A stretch of 64,000 nucleotides of DNA from Glandiceps talaboti (Eukaryota > Hemichordata > Enteropneusta > Spengelidae). The notes under the pieces were generated by a model. It saw only the letters and a list, made by a program, of their open reading frames with translations, made no database searches and had not been told where the DNA came from. The stretch is from positions 1,073,501-1,137,500 of the forward strand of contig NC_135563.1 in the NCBI RefSeq assembly GCF_964340395.1. Reading direction: 5' to 3'. Shown here one piece after another: positions 47,401 to 57,240 of this stretch. A program made the translations under genes and the position numbers. How positions within the stretch are numbered: position 1 is the stretch's first letter; every line of letters starts with the position of its first letter.

Positions 47401-48746
47401 ATTAATTGATTAATCAGTCTGCCAGTCATTCATTCATTCATTCATTCAGTCAGTCAGTCAGTCAGTCTGTCTGTCTGTCTGTCTGTCAGTCAGTCAATTG
47501 ATTGATCAATTGATCAATCAATCAATCAATCAATCACTCAAGTGAACTTGAGTGAAGACAGAAGACTTACTGATAATGATGTATATATTGAAGTGCAAAT
47601 CACATGGCAACATTTCACTATAGAATGGACATATCGTAACCTGTAACTCTGTTAATAGATTACTTGAAAGTAGTGTAATCTTTGTATTACAGGGACGTGA
47701 TCAGGGTAAGATGATAGAGAAACCAATCACTAAATGTGATATGGGTGTACAAACAGACACTCATATACTAGAACCCAACATTGTCAAGTCATATGAGTGG
47801 AATGAATGGGAGCTTAGACGTAAAGCCATCAAGCTGGTAAGTAGCCTACACCACTACATTTTGTACATTTGTAGGCATACAACAATTGTCCAGTATAGGT
47901 TACCATTAACATAGTTAGGGTACCTCATCATAGTGTGAGAGAGTTAGGGTACCTCATCATAGTGTGAGAGAGTTAGGATACTTCATCATAGTGTGAGAGA
48001 GTTAGGATACTTCATCATAGTGTGAGAGAGTTAGGATACTTCATCATAGTATGAGAGAGTTAGGATACTTCATCATAGTGTGAGAGAGTTAGGGTACTTC
48101 ATCATAGTGTGAGAGAGTTAGGATACTTCATCATAAAACAGATTTTTCACCTGTCCTATTGTACATTACACAGGAGATTTCCATATATTTGATGGGACAT
48201 TTATTAGGAAGTGTGACTACATAATTTGTATGTTGTAATTTGTTGACAGACTAATCTAAGAACCAAAGTCACTCACTCTGTCCAAACCAATCTGAGTAAC
48301 ATGAGAAGAGATAACGTATCTCAAGTCTATCTACCAAAGTAAGTCAGCATTGTTATAATCATGACACCAACAACATTGAGGAGGAATTACATTTTTCTTT
48401 TATATATCTATTTCAAAATAAGTTGAGAACCATATATAGTTATCACTGTCAGATTTTGAATCAAAGTCCTGTGCAAGGTAAAAAGATTTTTGATACAAGG
48501 TAAAAAGATATTTGATACAAGGTGAAATATTTTTATCTGTGGTTTTCTGCTAATGACACTTGCTTATATTAAAGTTACTTTTGTTGTGGATTTTTCAGGG
48601 ACCAGTACAGCCAAACAAAGCGTGATGATGGTAGTAATGTACCTAAACCACAAACCTTCCTAGCTGGTCTACGTGGTGGTGGCTTCCCTACCAGACCTAC
48701 TATCATGACAAAAATGGATTTGACCTTGGATGTAGACCAAACCTAA
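23547..48746 (+). CDS. CFAP206: CFAP206, cilia- and flagella-associated protein 206, complete in 15 coding exons
   Basis: Axonemal protein of the FAP206 family (C6orf165). In ciliates and mammals it docks radial spoke 2 and dynein c on doublet microtubules and is needed for motile cilia and sperm flagella. Coding exons: 23547-23738, 24055-24145, 29181-29369, 29713-29871, 30822-30914, 31211-31323, 34263-34382, 38487-38591, 39811-39897, 44979-45083, 46388-46530, 46790-46889, 47693-47836, 48250-48338, 48599-48746 (stop TAA). They sum to 1878 nt, 625 residues, close to the roughly 620 of vertebrate orthologues. All introns are GT-AG and phases agree. Diagnostic blocks include QAESVIKNIIREIAQEC (residues 5-21), CGKGGEGIDD (201-210), the LLPGNPEIGVL segment and SYEWNEWELRRKAIKL (532-547). 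The start is the first ATG after a splice acceptor at 23530, so a 5' non-coding exon exists. Introns 2, 6, 7 and 9 are inflated by minisatellites and transposons. Expression in ciliated cells is expected from the family, not shown here. Confidence 0.95.
24632..25986. repeat. 52-bp minisatellite, left part, about 26 copies, CFAP206 intron 2
   Basis: Unit: TGCATGTATTGTTGACATCT-GTATTGTTACATATTTACGA-TATTCCAGTCAT, period 52. It is interrupted by a hAT element and resumes at 27859. Each unit contains TATTCCAG, a CAG that could act as a weak 3' splice site. Confidence 0.97.
25995..27858. mobile_element. Non-autonomous hAT-like DNA transposon, 1864 bp, inside the minisatellite
   Basis: Perfect 8-bp target duplication ATTGCATG at 25987-25994 and 27859-27866, taken from the minisatellite unit. 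Ends are CAGTGTGTGAACTTAA and (reverse complement) CAGCGTGCGAAATTAA, the CAGYG type of hAT elements. Subterminal GGTCATAAGGACCGA / GGTCCTTAAGG motifs occur at both ends. An internal inverted repeat lies at about 26251-26268 / 26306-26322. No hAT transposase or BED finger is recognisable. Confidence 0.88.
27859..28984. repeat. 52-bp minisatellite, right part, about 21 copies
   Basis: Continuation of the array at 24632-25986. Eleven consecutive unit variants (about 28014-28540) repeat the order found at 25154-25680, so part of the array was duplicated as a block. Confidence 0.97.
30055..30465. repeat. 27-bp minisatellite, about 15 copies, CFAP206 intron 4
   Basis: Unit: CATAGTTTACTTGTTGGAAA-GTATGAA with variants GTATGTG and TTAGTGG. 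Because 27 is a multiple of 3, several frames stay open on both strands; these ORFs are not genes. Confidence 0.95.
30480..30730. other. CFAP206 intron 4, possible old repeat
   Basis: Contains TATGTGCCAATAAACG ... GGCACATAACCC (short inverted match) and GGTCACACCCCTAA, which also occurs at about 56592. I cannot assign it to a class. Confidence 0.3.
31395..31751 (+). repeat. Dispersed hairpin-family repeat, partial copy in CFAP206 intron 6
   Basis: Starts at GGCAAAGTGTCTGTCTGTC, has a TGTGTGTGTAAACAACGTAA stretch and ends with the GTTGCTATGGGCGTGGTC block. The Tc1/mariner-type element at 31752 inserted directly at its end. Confidence 0.6.
31752..33549. mobile_element. Tc1/mariner-superfamily DNA transposon, decayed, with long TIRs
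   Basis: TA on both sides (31750-31751 and 33550-33551). Terminal inverted repeats start CCATTGCAGGAGTTATTTAG and can be followed for roughly 200 bp per side, through ATCAGTGGTGGACAATGAAA and CAGTTTGTTTA. The interior carries broken pieces of a DDE transposase (separate entry) and an (ACAA)n tract at about 33205-33270. It lies in CFAP206 intron 6. Confidence 0.85.
32386..32800 (-). pseudogene. Tc1/mariner (IS630-type) transposase, C-terminal catalytic part, broken
   Basis: Minus strand shows FDGFDGMKYSDV, then VVVDNAPIHVMK (second catalytic Asp block), then LVFLPRYSPELNPIEEAFNK (third catalytic Glu block). Stops or frame changes separate the pieces. On the opposite strand, at about 32830-33120, CRRGVPPPEILNQPDINFVE looks like the helix-turn-helix/linker part of the same family, so the coding region appears internally inverted. 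Confidence 0.75.
34491..35395 (+). mobile_element. Multi-headed tRNA-derived SINE: about eleven tandem tRNA-like heads, one body
   Basis: Heads repeat every ~68 bp from 34491 to about 35175, each GTCGGTGGCCGAGTGGTTAA-ACCACTTGCCTC... with a pol III A box (GTGGCCGAGTGGT) and a B box (GGTTCAAACCC or a decayed GGTTCGCCC). Two heads have CATTTGACTCTAACCACTGT instead of CACTTGCCTCTTACAACTGC. Only the last head is followed by the SINE body (35230-35390) also seen at 17205-17400, ending GATAAATAAATATCC. It sits in CFAP206 intron 7, sense orientation. Confidence 0.85.
35436..38378. repeat. 49-bp minisatellite, about 60 copies, CFAP206 intron 7
   Basis: Unit: TTAGGTAGTCTGATAGTAGA-CAGTATATATACAGTATTAG-GAATAGGTC. 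Variants alternate at CAGTATCTA/CAATATATA/CAGTATATA and at GATC/GGTC/TGTC. Every unit carries GGTAGT and TACAG, but no codon structure. Confidence 0.97.
38728..39775. repeat. (GA)n-rich purine tract with GGAGAGCAGAGAG units, CFAP206 intron 8
   Basis: About 1 kb of almost pure purine on the plus strand, with larger units (GGGAGATAGCGAGTGAGAGA, GGAGAGCAGAGAGGGAGAGA). It ends about 35 bp before the acceptor of exon 39811. The long Ser/Leu-rich minus-strand ORFs are artefacts. Confidence 0.96.
39973..41463 (+). repeat. Dispersed hairpin/(TG)n repeat, host of two nested insertions (left part)
   Basis: Starts with the hairpin AGCACAACTGAAC...GTTCAG-TAGTGCT, is split at 40010-40950 by a TIR element, continues GGCAAAGTGTCTGTCTG, (TG)n, AACTTAAAGTCAAAAACC and is then split again at 41471 by a retrotransposon. 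It continues at 43548. Confidence 0.75.
40010..40950. mobile_element. 941-bp TIR transposon with 9-bp target duplication (Mutator-like candidate)
   Basis: Target duplication TAGTGCTAT at 40001-40009 and 40951-40959. Ends TAGTCTCGCTGCCAGAC and (reverse complement) TAGTCTCATTGCCAGAC. Similarity continues inward for about 90 bp per side with gaps, including TTTAGTCCCGAGTCTGG. Nine-base duplications fit the Mutator group. On the minus strand about 40600-40490 reads KYGLQQINLSKLKPKQVEVI, faintly like the N-terminal block of RecQ-type helicases, but no helicase motif follows. Confidence 0.75.
41471..43540 (-). mobile_element. L2/CR1-like non-LTR retrotransposon, 5'-truncated, 2070 bp
   Basis: Flanked by a 7-bp duplication ATATAAT (41464-41470 and 43541-43547). 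The 3' end is on the left: CAATGCGCTGAAC-rich 3' UTR, then GCGCTCTATAAGAAATAAAT and an (ATT)n tail on the minus strand, typical of L2-like tails. The endonuclease half is missing. It lies antisense to CFAP206 in intron 9, inside the dispersed repeat. Confidence 0.92.
41665..43540 (-). CDS. Reverse transcriptase of the truncated L2/CR1-like element
   Basis: One uninterrupted frame of about 625 codons that enters from the truncation point (the frame is open upstream of 43368) and ends at TAA after LFRSHYY. It contains the RT motifs in order: NYRPVSNLPFLSKLIERIV, QSAYRAGYSTETALL, LLDLSAAFDTIDHD (first catalytic Asp), FPQGSVLGPVLF, CVMYADDSELYL (YADD catalytic box), and a C-terminal SRLDYCNSLLYGLP / RLQ-type block ending WNALPSCLR. 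It would normally follow an AP-endonuclease domain, absent here. The intact frame suggests recent insertion. It belongs to the transposon, not to the host gene set, and has no promoter of its own. Confidence 0.92.
43548..44275 (+). repeat. Dispersed repeat (right part) with five ~100-bp internal units
   Basis: Continues the host repeat after the retrotransposon. It then holds degenerate tandem units GCAAATATGCCTAGCAACAA-GACCACGCCCATAGCAACAG, each followed by CCAAATGATCACATATATTG and a spacer. Similar blocks in the opposite orientation occur at 6.8-7.0, 10.7-11.0 and 31.6 kb. Confidence 0.75.
44283..44930. repeat. 41-bp minisatellite, about 16 copies, just before CFAP206 exon 10
   Basis: Unit: TGTACATATGTAAACATTGT-AAACAATGGAAGTTGTTGACT, with the small palindromes GTACATATGTA and ACATTGTAAACAATG. 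It ends about 48 bp before the exon acceptor at 44978. The 41-bp period opens all three frames on the minus strand; none is a gene. Confidence 0.97.
45072..45776 (+). repeat. 33-bp minisatellite derived from the CFAP206 exon 10 / intron 10 junction
   Basis: The exon ends CTGCAGTATCGG|GTAAGG. The array repeats CTGCAGTATAGG-GTAAGACCTTGTAAACTTTCA every 33 bp, with donor-like GTAAG at 45117, 45150 and so on to about 45742 (about 20 copies). One unit near 45171-45190 has the exact exon form CTGCAGTATCGGGTAAGG. Confidence 0.96.
45777..46387. other. CFAP206 intron 10 remainder
   Basis: AT-rich DNA. At about 45852-45890 it holds a single unit like the 52-bp array at 10129-10592 (GTGTACAAACAAATACCTCC...GAAAGAGGA). 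Nothing else is recognisable. Confidence 0.5.
46671..46770. repeat. Two tandem copies of a 54-bp unit before CFAP206 exon 12
   Basis: ATGACTATTTTGATGAGTGT-TCTACATGCTTGTTCATTTG-GTAT occurs at about 46671 and 46725, close upstream of the acceptor at 46789. Confidence 0.85.
47400..47545. repeat. Compound tetranucleotide microsatellite, CFAP206 intron 12
   Basis: (ATTC)n, (CAGT)n, (CTGT)n, (CAGT)n and (CAAT)n runs in succession, with TTGATTGATCAATTGATCAA palindromes. Confidence 0.95.
47915..48136. repeat. 29-bp minisatellite, about seven copies, CFAP206 intron 13
   Basis: Unit: AGTTAGGATACTTCATCATA-GTGTGAGAG with GGGTACCTC variants. It starts about 80 bp after the exon 13 donor. Confidence 0.95.
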
Positions 48747-49093
48747 TTGTCACAATTGACTTTCTGTGTATAAAAATTACAATTGCAAAAGTGAATAAAC
48801 TTGTCATCCTTGAGAAAGGCCAGGTTTATTGCATAGCTGCATCAAATATGACCCAGAATACATGATAATGCTCTTTATTTTTGCTGGTTGTTACAATCTT
48901 CAAATATCATTTTGAGTGAATGTGAAGAACACAGAACTTGATGACCCTGTAAAGTTCAAACCTTGTTAGTTTGACAAATATCTGGATCTGTCTTTACCTT
49001 TTTTTAAAACTATTATTTGACTTACAACAATGTTTGTCAACCATTCTTTATATCATTTGTATGTTGATATAAAACTGTATCAATGTAAATAAA
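48747..49093 (+). terminator. CFAP206: CFAP206 3' UTR with two polyadenylation signals
   Basis: The stop codon at 48744-48746 is followed by AT-rich sequence with AATAAA at 48794-48799 and again at 49088-49093. The second lies about 40 bp before a T/GT-rich stretch (TTTTATTGTGTTG) and is the better candidate for the main cleavage site. From 49094 to about 49740 I see no gene, only a short poly-C run near 49417-49429. Confidence 0.55.
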
Positions 49094-49745
49094 ATATAAA
49101 CAAAAAATCACCAGGATTTGACTCTGCAAACTCATTTTATTGTGTTGCAAGTCAAGGAAGGCTAATTGACTTGCCAAACTTATTTCATTATAATGATATT
49201 CAAATAGTCAATTTTGCAGTTCCAAGATGCATTGCTGACTTCACTTACGTTGTTATGTTTAGACTTGTTTTACCTTTGTTACATTTAAAAAACACTGTAA
49301 TTGGGAAATGATGGAAAGATATGTTGACCTCTTTAATTATGAGTGAAATTATAGAACAAAGACTACATACCATCAATAACAGAGAAGACAGCCATCCTGT
49401 GGAGGGTGTGGACACCCCCCCCCCCCCCCATGTGTAGAGAATACATGGTGCTGTATGGGGAGACACATGATGCATCTTGGAACCAGACATGTCTGTTGAC
49501 ACCAACTCAAGGAAGGAAAATACCAATGTTACACAACAGTCAATATGATATTGACAGTTTTGACCAATCACAGGAAGGCAATATCAAAATTGCAACATTT
49601 GACATTTTAGTCCCCCAATACTACATGGGAGGCAGGTTTAGAATGCACAGCTATCTGTCTGTAATATGTCATTCTCTGATTTCATTCACAAATGTTACAC
49701 ACTATAGCAGCTGTAAAAATTGTAAAAAATATAGTGTTAAAAATC

Positions 49746-49832
49746 GGTTGGTACAGAATGCAGGTACAGGTCAGGTCAGGTTTCAACTGAATAATTTTTT
49801 TAGGTTAACATTCAGATCCAAAGATGTGAATC
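49746..49832 (+). repeat. Left arm of inverted repeat around the 107-bp satellite
   Basis: GGTTGGTACAGAATGCAGGT-ACAGGTCAGGTCAGGT (49746-49781), then CAGATCCAAAGATG. The reverse complement recurs, in the mirrored order, at 55412-55491. Confidence 0.8.
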
Positions 49833-49835
49833 CGT

Positions 49836-52800
49836 CATTACAATTGTTGTAGAGGGGCACAAAATCATAGTTGTTAAATCCCCCCTGGTACTAGGTAGGA
49901 GGACACTAGGAACTACCACAATTGGGATGTTTTGTACTATATCATTGCAATTGTTGTAGAGGGGCACTAAATCATAGTTGTTAAATCCCCCCTGGTACTA
50001 GGTAGGAGGACACTAGGAACTACCACAATTGGGATGTTTTGTACTATATCATTACAATTGTTGTAGAGGGGCACTAAATCATAGTTGTTAAATCCCCCCT
50101 GGTACTAGGTAGGAGGACACTAGGAACTACCACAATTGGGATGTTTTGTACTATATCATTGCAATTGTTGTAGAGGGGCACTAAATCATAGTTGTTAAAT
50201 CCCCCTGGTACTAGGTAGGAGGACACTAGGAACTACCACAATTGGGATGTTTTGTACTATATCATTACAATTGTTGTAGAGGGGCACTAAATCATAGTTG
50301 TTAAATCCCCCCTGGTACTAGGTAGGAGGACACTAGGAACTACCACAATTGGGATGTTTTGTACTATATCATTACAATTGTTGTAGAGGGGCACTAAATC
50401 ATAGTTGTTAAATCCCCCCTGGTACTAGGTAGGAGGACACTAGGAACTACCACAATTGGGATGTTTTGTACTATATCATTGCAATTGTTGTAGAGGGGCA
50501 CTAAATCATAGTTGTTAAATCCCCCCTGGTACTAAGTAGGAGGACACTAGGAACTACCACAATTGGGATGTTTTGTACTATATCATTACAATTGTTGTAG
50601 AGGGGCACTAAATCATAGTTGTTAAATCCCCCCTGGTACTAGGTAGGAGGACACTAGGAACTACCACAATTGGGATGTTTTGTACTATATCATTGCAATT
50701 GTTGTAGAGGGGCACTAAATCATAGTTGTTAAATCCCCCCTGGTACTAGGTAGGAGGACACTAGGAACTACCACAATTGGGATGTTTTGTACTATATCAT
50801 TGCAATTGTTGTAGAGGGGCACTAAATCATAGTTGTTAAATCCCCCCTGGTACTAGGTAGGAGGACACTAGGAACTACCACAATTGGGATGTTTTGTACT
50901 ATATCATTACAATTGTTGTAGAGGGGCACTAAATCATAGTTGTTAAATCCCCCCTGGTACTAGGTAGGAGGACACTAGGAACTACCACAATTGGGATGTT
51001 TTGTACTATATCATTACAATTGTTGTAGAGGGGCACTAAATCATAGTTGTTAAATCCCCCCTGGTACTAGGTAGGAGGACACTAGGAACTACCACAATTG
51101 GGATGTTTTGTACTATATCATTACAATTGTTGTAGAGGGGCACTAAATCATAGTTGTTAAATCCCCCCTGGTACTAGGTAGGAGGACACTAGGAACTACC
51201 ACAATTGGGATGTTTTGTACTATATCATTACAATTGTTGTAGAGGAGCACTAAATCATAGTTGTTAAATCCCCCCTGTTACTAGGTAGGAGGACACTAGG
51301 AACTACCACAATTGGGATGTTTTGTACTATATCATTACAATTGTTGTAGAGGGGCACTAAATCATAGTTGTTAAATCCCCCCTGTTACTAGGTAGGAGGA
51401 CACTAGGAACTACCACAATTGGGATGTTTTGTACTATATCATTACAATTGTTGTAGAGGGGCACTAAATCATAGTTGTTAAATCCCCCCTGGTACTAGGT
51501 AGGAGGACACTAGGAACTACCACAATTGGGATGTTTTGTACTATATCATTACAATTGTTGTAGAGGGGCACTAAATCATAGTTGTTAAATCCCCCCTGGT
51601 ACTAGGTAGGAGGACACTAGGAACTACCACAATTGGGATGTTTTGTACTGTATCATTACAATTGTTGTAGAGGGGCACTAAATCATAGTTGTTAAATCCC
51701 CCCTGGTACTAGGTAGGAGGACACTAGGAACTACCACAATTGGGATGTTTTGTACTATATCATTACAATTGTTGTAGAGGGGCACTAAATCATAGTTGTT
51801 AAATCCCCCCTGGTACTAGGTAGGAGGACACTAGGAACTACCACAATTGGGATGTTTTGTACTATATCATTACAATTGTTGTAGAGGGGCACTAAATCAT
51901 AGTTGTTAAATCCCCCCTGGTACTAGGTAGGAGGACACTAGGAACTACCACAATTGGGATGTTTTGTACTATATCATTACAATTGTTGTAGAGGGGCACT
52001 AAATCATAGTTGTTAAATCCCCCCTGGTACTAGGTAGGAGGACACTAGGAACTACCACAATTGGGATGTTTTGTACTATATCATTACAATTGTTGTAGAG
52101 GGGCACTAAATCATAGTTGTTAAATCCCCCCTGGTACTAGGTAGGAGGACACTAGGAACTACCACAATTGGGATGTTTTGTACTATATCATTACAATTGT
52201 TGTAGAGGGGCACTAAATCATAGTTGTTAAATCCACCCTGGTACTAGGTAGGAGGACACTAGGAACTACCACAATTGGGATGTTTTGTACTATATCATTA
52301 CAATTGTTGTAGAGGGGCACTAAATCATAGTTGTTAAATCCCCCCTGGTACTAGGTAGGAGGACACTAGGAACTACCACAATTGGGATGTTTTGTACTAT
52401 ATCATTACAATTGTTGTAGAGAAGCACTAAATCATAGTTGTTAAATCCCCCCTGTTACTAGGTAGGAGGACACTAGGAACTACCACAATTGGGATGTTTT
52501 GTACTATATCATTACAATTGTTGTAGAGGGGCACTAAATCATAGTTGTTAAATCCCCCCTGGTACTAGGTAGGAGGACACTAGGAACTACCACAATTGGG
52601 ATGTTTTGTACTATATCATTACAATTGTTGTAGAGGGGCACTAAATCATAGTTGTTAAATCCCCCCTGGTACTAGGTAGGAGGACACTAGGAACTACCAC
52701 AATTGGGATGTTTTGTACTATATCATTACAATTGTTGTAGAGGGGCACTAAATCATAGTTGTTAAATCCCCCCTGGTACTAGGTAGGAGGACACTAGGAA

Positions 52801-54661
52801 CTACCACAATTGGGATGTTTTGTACTATATCATTACAATTGTTGTAGAGAAGCACTAAATCATAGTTGTTAAATCCCCCCTGGTACTAGGTAGGAGGACA
52901 CTAGGAACTACCACAATTGGGATGTTTTGTACTATATCATTGCAATTGTTGTAGAGAAGCACTAAATCATAGTTGTTAAATCCCCCCTGGTACTAGGTAG
53001 GAGGACACTAGGAACTACCACAATTGGGATGTTTTGTACTATATCATTACAATTGTTGTAGAGGGGCACTAAATCATAGTTGTTAAATCCCCCCTGTTAC
53101 TAGGTAGGAGGACACTAGGAACTACCACAATTGGGATGTTTTGTACTATATCATTACAATTGTTGTAGAGGGGCACTAAATCATAGTTGTTAAATCCCCC
53201 CTGTTACTAGGTAGGAGGACACTAGGAACTACCACAATTGGGATGTTTTGTACTATATCATTGCAATTGTTGTAGAGGGGCACTAAATCATAGTTGTTAA
53301 ATCCCCCCTGGTACTAGGTAGGAGGACACTAGGAACTACCACAATTGGGATGTTTTGTACTGTATCATTACAATTGTTGTAGAGGGGCACTAAATCATAG
53401 TTGTTAAATCCACCCTGGTACTAGGTAGGAGGACACTAGGAACTACCACAATTGGGATGTTTTGTACTATATCATTACAATTGTTGTAGAGGGGCACTAA
53501 ATCATAGTTGTTAAATCCCCCCTGTTACTAGGTAGGAGGACACTAGGAACTACCACAATTGGGATGTTTTGTACTATATCATTACAATTGTTGTAGAGGG
53601 GCACTAAATCATAGTTGTTAAATCCCCCCTGTTACTAGGTAGGAGGACACTAGGAACTACCACAATTGGGATGTTTTGTACTATATCATTACAATTGTTG
53701 TAGAGGGGCACTAAATCATAGTTGTTAAATCCCCCCTGGTACTAGGTAGGAGGACACTAGGAACTACCACAATTGGGATGTTTTGTACTATATCATTACA
53801 ATTGTTGTAGAGGGGCACTAAATCATAGTTGTTAAATCCCCCCTGGTACTAGGTAGGAGGACACTAGGAACTACCACAATTGGGATGTTTTGTACTATAT
53901 CATTGCAATTGTTGTAGAGGGGCACTAAATCATAGTTGTTAAATCCCCCCTGGTACTAGGTAGGAGGACACTAGGAACTACCACAATTGGGATGTTTTGT
54001 ACTGTATCATTACAATTGTTGTAGAGGGGCACTAAATCATAGTTGTTAAATCCACCTTGGTACTAGGTAGGAGGACACTAGGAACTACCACAATTGGGAT
54101 GTTTTGTACTATATCATTACAATTGTTGTAGAGGGGCACTAAATCATAGTTGTTAAATCCACCCTGGTACTAAGTAGGAGGACACTAGGAACTACCACAA
54201 TTGGGATGTTTTGTACTGTATCATTACAATTGTTGTAGAGGGGCACTAAATCATAGTTGTTAAATCCCCCCTGTTACTAGGTAGGAGGACACTAGGAACT
54301 ACCACAATTGGGATGTTTTGTACTATATCATTACAATTGTTGTAGAGGGGCACTAAATCATAGTTGTTAAATCCCCCCTGGTACTAAGTAGGAGGACACT
54401 AGGAACTACCACAATTGGGATGTTTTGTACTATATCATTACAATTGTTGTAGAGGGGCACTAAATCATAGTTGTTAAATCCCCCCTGGTACTAGGTAGGA
54501 GGACACTAGGAACTACCACAATTGGGATGTTTTGTACTATATCATTACAATTGTTGTAGAGGGGCACTAAATCATAGTTGTTAAATCCCCCCTGGTACTA
54601 GGTAGGAGGACACTAGGAACTACCACAATTGGGATGTTTTGTACTATATCATTACAATTGA
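49836..54661. repeat. 107-bp satellite, about 45 copies, downstream of CFAP206
   Basis: Unit: TTACAATTGTTGTAGAGGGG-CACTAAATCATAGTTGTTAA-ATCCCCCCTGGTACTAGGTA-GGAGGACACTAGGAACTACC-ACAATTGGGATGTTTTGTAC-TATATCA. Period 107. Variation is confined to a few positions (GGTACT/GTTACT, AGGGGC/AGAAGC, CCCCCC/CCACCC, ATATC/GTATC). CAATTGTTGTAG and CTACCACAATTG in each unit are an 11/12 inverted pair. Confidence 0.97.
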
Positions 54662-55411
54662 ATGCAGAATCGCCAATTTAGAATATTAATAGGGTCATTT
54701 AAATTTTGTATCTCTATTTACCTTACTGCATCAACATACTCCAAGTACAACTTGTATGTTTCTAGCTGTTAGTATTACATCCGCAGTCAGCCCCAAAGAT
54801 AAATAATGATCTAGCAGGTGACTCTGTTTCAGACTGGAAATCTTTCACTCAGGCAGTATCTGTAACATATGCAACAAGTGCCTATCCTTTGGCCCTCTGT
54901 ACGTTCTAATTTTTTGTTGAGGTGTCATTTTTATGTTAACATGTTCCAAATGAAATGGTCAAAGGTTATTCAGTGGGCAATATAATAAAAGATTTAACAG
55001 CTGAAACCATGTGTGTAATAATAAAAATATTTCAATGTTAGCCTTATATTCAATCAGTTTCATATTAATATTCAAAATTATAGTTTAATATTATATTGAT
55101 ACATATACATTGCATCAAAGGTGTATGCATTCTAATTGTTGATTTTCATCATTGTGCATCTACCATTTACTCACTTCTTTTGTATGAAATGTAACAAATA
55201 ATGATAGGCTTTGATTTCTACTTGCCTATGACATACTCTATGACACACATCTCAGTGCATGCTCCATGTGAACTGTGATGGCTGTCAGAGTATTTATAGA
55301 CATTTTCAACAGAATGTGAACATATTCAAATATCTGTATCGTTGAATTAGCATATATAAAAGAGAAGGTAAAATTTGCCTTGAAAACCAATAAATATTGT
55401 AAATAAAAACA
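54662..55411. other. Unique DNA between satellite and right inverted-repeat arm
   Basis: About 750 bp of AT-rich sequence with no ORF I recognise. It may be part of the element bounded by the inverted repeats. Confidence 0.4.
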
Positions 55412-55491
55412 GATGATGGATCTTTGGATGCGAATATAAATAAATACCTGACCTGACCTGGCCTGCACCTGTACCTGCATTGTGTACCAAC
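55412..55491 (-). repeat. Right arm of inverted repeat around the 107-bp satellite
   Basis: ATGATGGATCTTTGGATGCG, then ACCTGACCTGACCTGGCCTG-CACCTGTACCTGCATTGTGTACCAAC. It is the mirror of 49746-49832 with a small insertion. Confidence 0.8.
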
Positions 55492-55829
55492 TGGTTAAAA
55501 ATTACTGCTTTCCCCTATAACTCAAAGAGTAGCATAGACTCTATTCATGTGTCTACCCATCATCAAGTGCAAGCGTCTTTTAAGATCTATCACATCAAGC
55601 CACTTGTTGCATACATTACAGATACTTCATGGTGTGGCCAATATTTCTCATAAATCTTGTGCACAGTAATACATGTAATACAACTGAAGAATAGAAATAC
55701 ATGAATACATGCGGTATTTCTGGTACACATATCACTTTTCACTGTAAAACTACCAGTAGTATTTATAGATTTAGAGACTAATGCTGTAGTGTAAAAGTGG
55801 TATTTATAGAGGTGTATATAGATGAGGTA

Positions 55830-55833
55830 TATG

Positions 55834-55879
<46 letters not shown>

Positions 55880-56225
55880 CAACTTAAAGTCAAAAACCAC
55901 TGGACCGATTGCCATGGCACTTGGTGAGTACATTTCCTTGGGTATCTAGTTGGGCATTGTTCAAATCAAAATGATCTTACCACCGGTGTGTGATTTGGGT
56001 AAAAAAATGTGATTTTTGGTAAAAAATTGATCGATCTGAAATTTGGTTGGACATTCTTAGGTGTGTTTGGATTAAGAATTGTTCATGACATGATGATTCC
56101 ATTACTGATATGCAAATTAGATCTAAAATGTGTCTTTTTTGTCAAAAATAAATAGTTCCAAAACTGCTGAGCAGATTGGGCTGAAATTTAATGGGGATGC
56201 ATCTGGGGATGTGTAGATGAAGCTG
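55830..56225 (+). repeat. Dispersed hairpin-family repeat copy with (TG)n
   Basis: (TG)n at about 55836-55876, then AAACAACTTAAAGTCAAAAA, ACTGGACCGATTGCCATGG, and the ATTACTGATATGCAAATTAG block. The left hairpin is absent. Confidence 0.75.
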
Positions 56226-56239
56226 TATTCATATAACCT

Positions 56240-56350
56240 GTACTAGCTAAGTCTTATTAGTATACCTGTACTAGCTAGGTATTATTAGTATACCTATACT
56301 AGCTAGGTATTATTAGTATACATATACTAGCTAGGTCTTAGTATACCTGT
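56240..56350. repeat. 28-bp short tandem repeat, about four units
   Basis: Unit ACTAGCTAGGTATTATTAGT-ATACCTGT with small changes. Confidence 0.85.
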
Positions 56351-57240
56351 TGTTTTAGGAAATCACACAATTAGAATGCTTGCCAAGTATATATACTTGA
56401 AGAGATTCATATGGATATCATTACAGGTCAGGATTTTCTGCAAAAAATGGAGCGGTCGTTGATTTTTTTATAAGTGTCAATTGTATTTAAAAGCATCATC
56501 ACTTATGTGTGCGGTGGGTCATTATGTTATACCTTCGCATTCGGAGGCTATCATTGCAGCGCGGTTGAAGGATGATTTTCCAAATGATATAATTGGTCAC
56601 ACCCCTAATATTTTATGTGAATATATATGTGAATGTATGTGAATGCCTAAAGTTGTTCATCATAATCTACTAAAGCGTGGGAAATTTAGACCAGCATATT
56701 TACTTAGCAGTATGCCTCATCAGGTAGCTCTGGGAGCGATACTCATGTTAAGTAGCAGTAACTTGCCCTGAATACTACCATGGCCGAAAATGACAAATCG
56801 CTGTTCTGTTTCGAATTCAACATCTCTCTTCTGTTTGAACCAGTGTCTGGCCAAGTATACATCTTCTCCAAATCATAACAAAACTTATCCAGAAGCACAT
56901 GTGAGAAAGTGAAAACAGATGATGAGTCAAGGCGAGTGTAATACTTGGGACACAACCAACCACAACACATTCTAAAAAGTCCAGGAAACAACTTATTATT
57001 ACAGATTACCTGCATGATGCTCACACATACTAATGGTATTTGCACTGCAGTGCAATACTGAAAACATTATTGTATACCTGTATGCAAAGGATGTGCAAAT
57101 GAGGACACAATCGTTCGTTGAACATAAAAGTGCTTGTCAACAAGGATCCGGTCGTGTCACTTATGGAAATGTATTTTATCCAATGAACATATGTAACAAT
57201 AACAGAACCCCATGTAGACTAATGTGGTATGAGTTCCAGT

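Noticed and set aside
23739-48598. U12-type introns in CFAP206 (interesting next to RNPC3)
   Set aside because: All 14 donors are ordinary GTAAG/GTAGG/GTATG/GTACG/GTAAT types; none has ATATCCTT or GTATCCTT.
49406-49852. 148-codon ORF after CFAP206
   Set aside because: Runs through a poly-C tract and into the inverted-repeat arm; no domain or motif.
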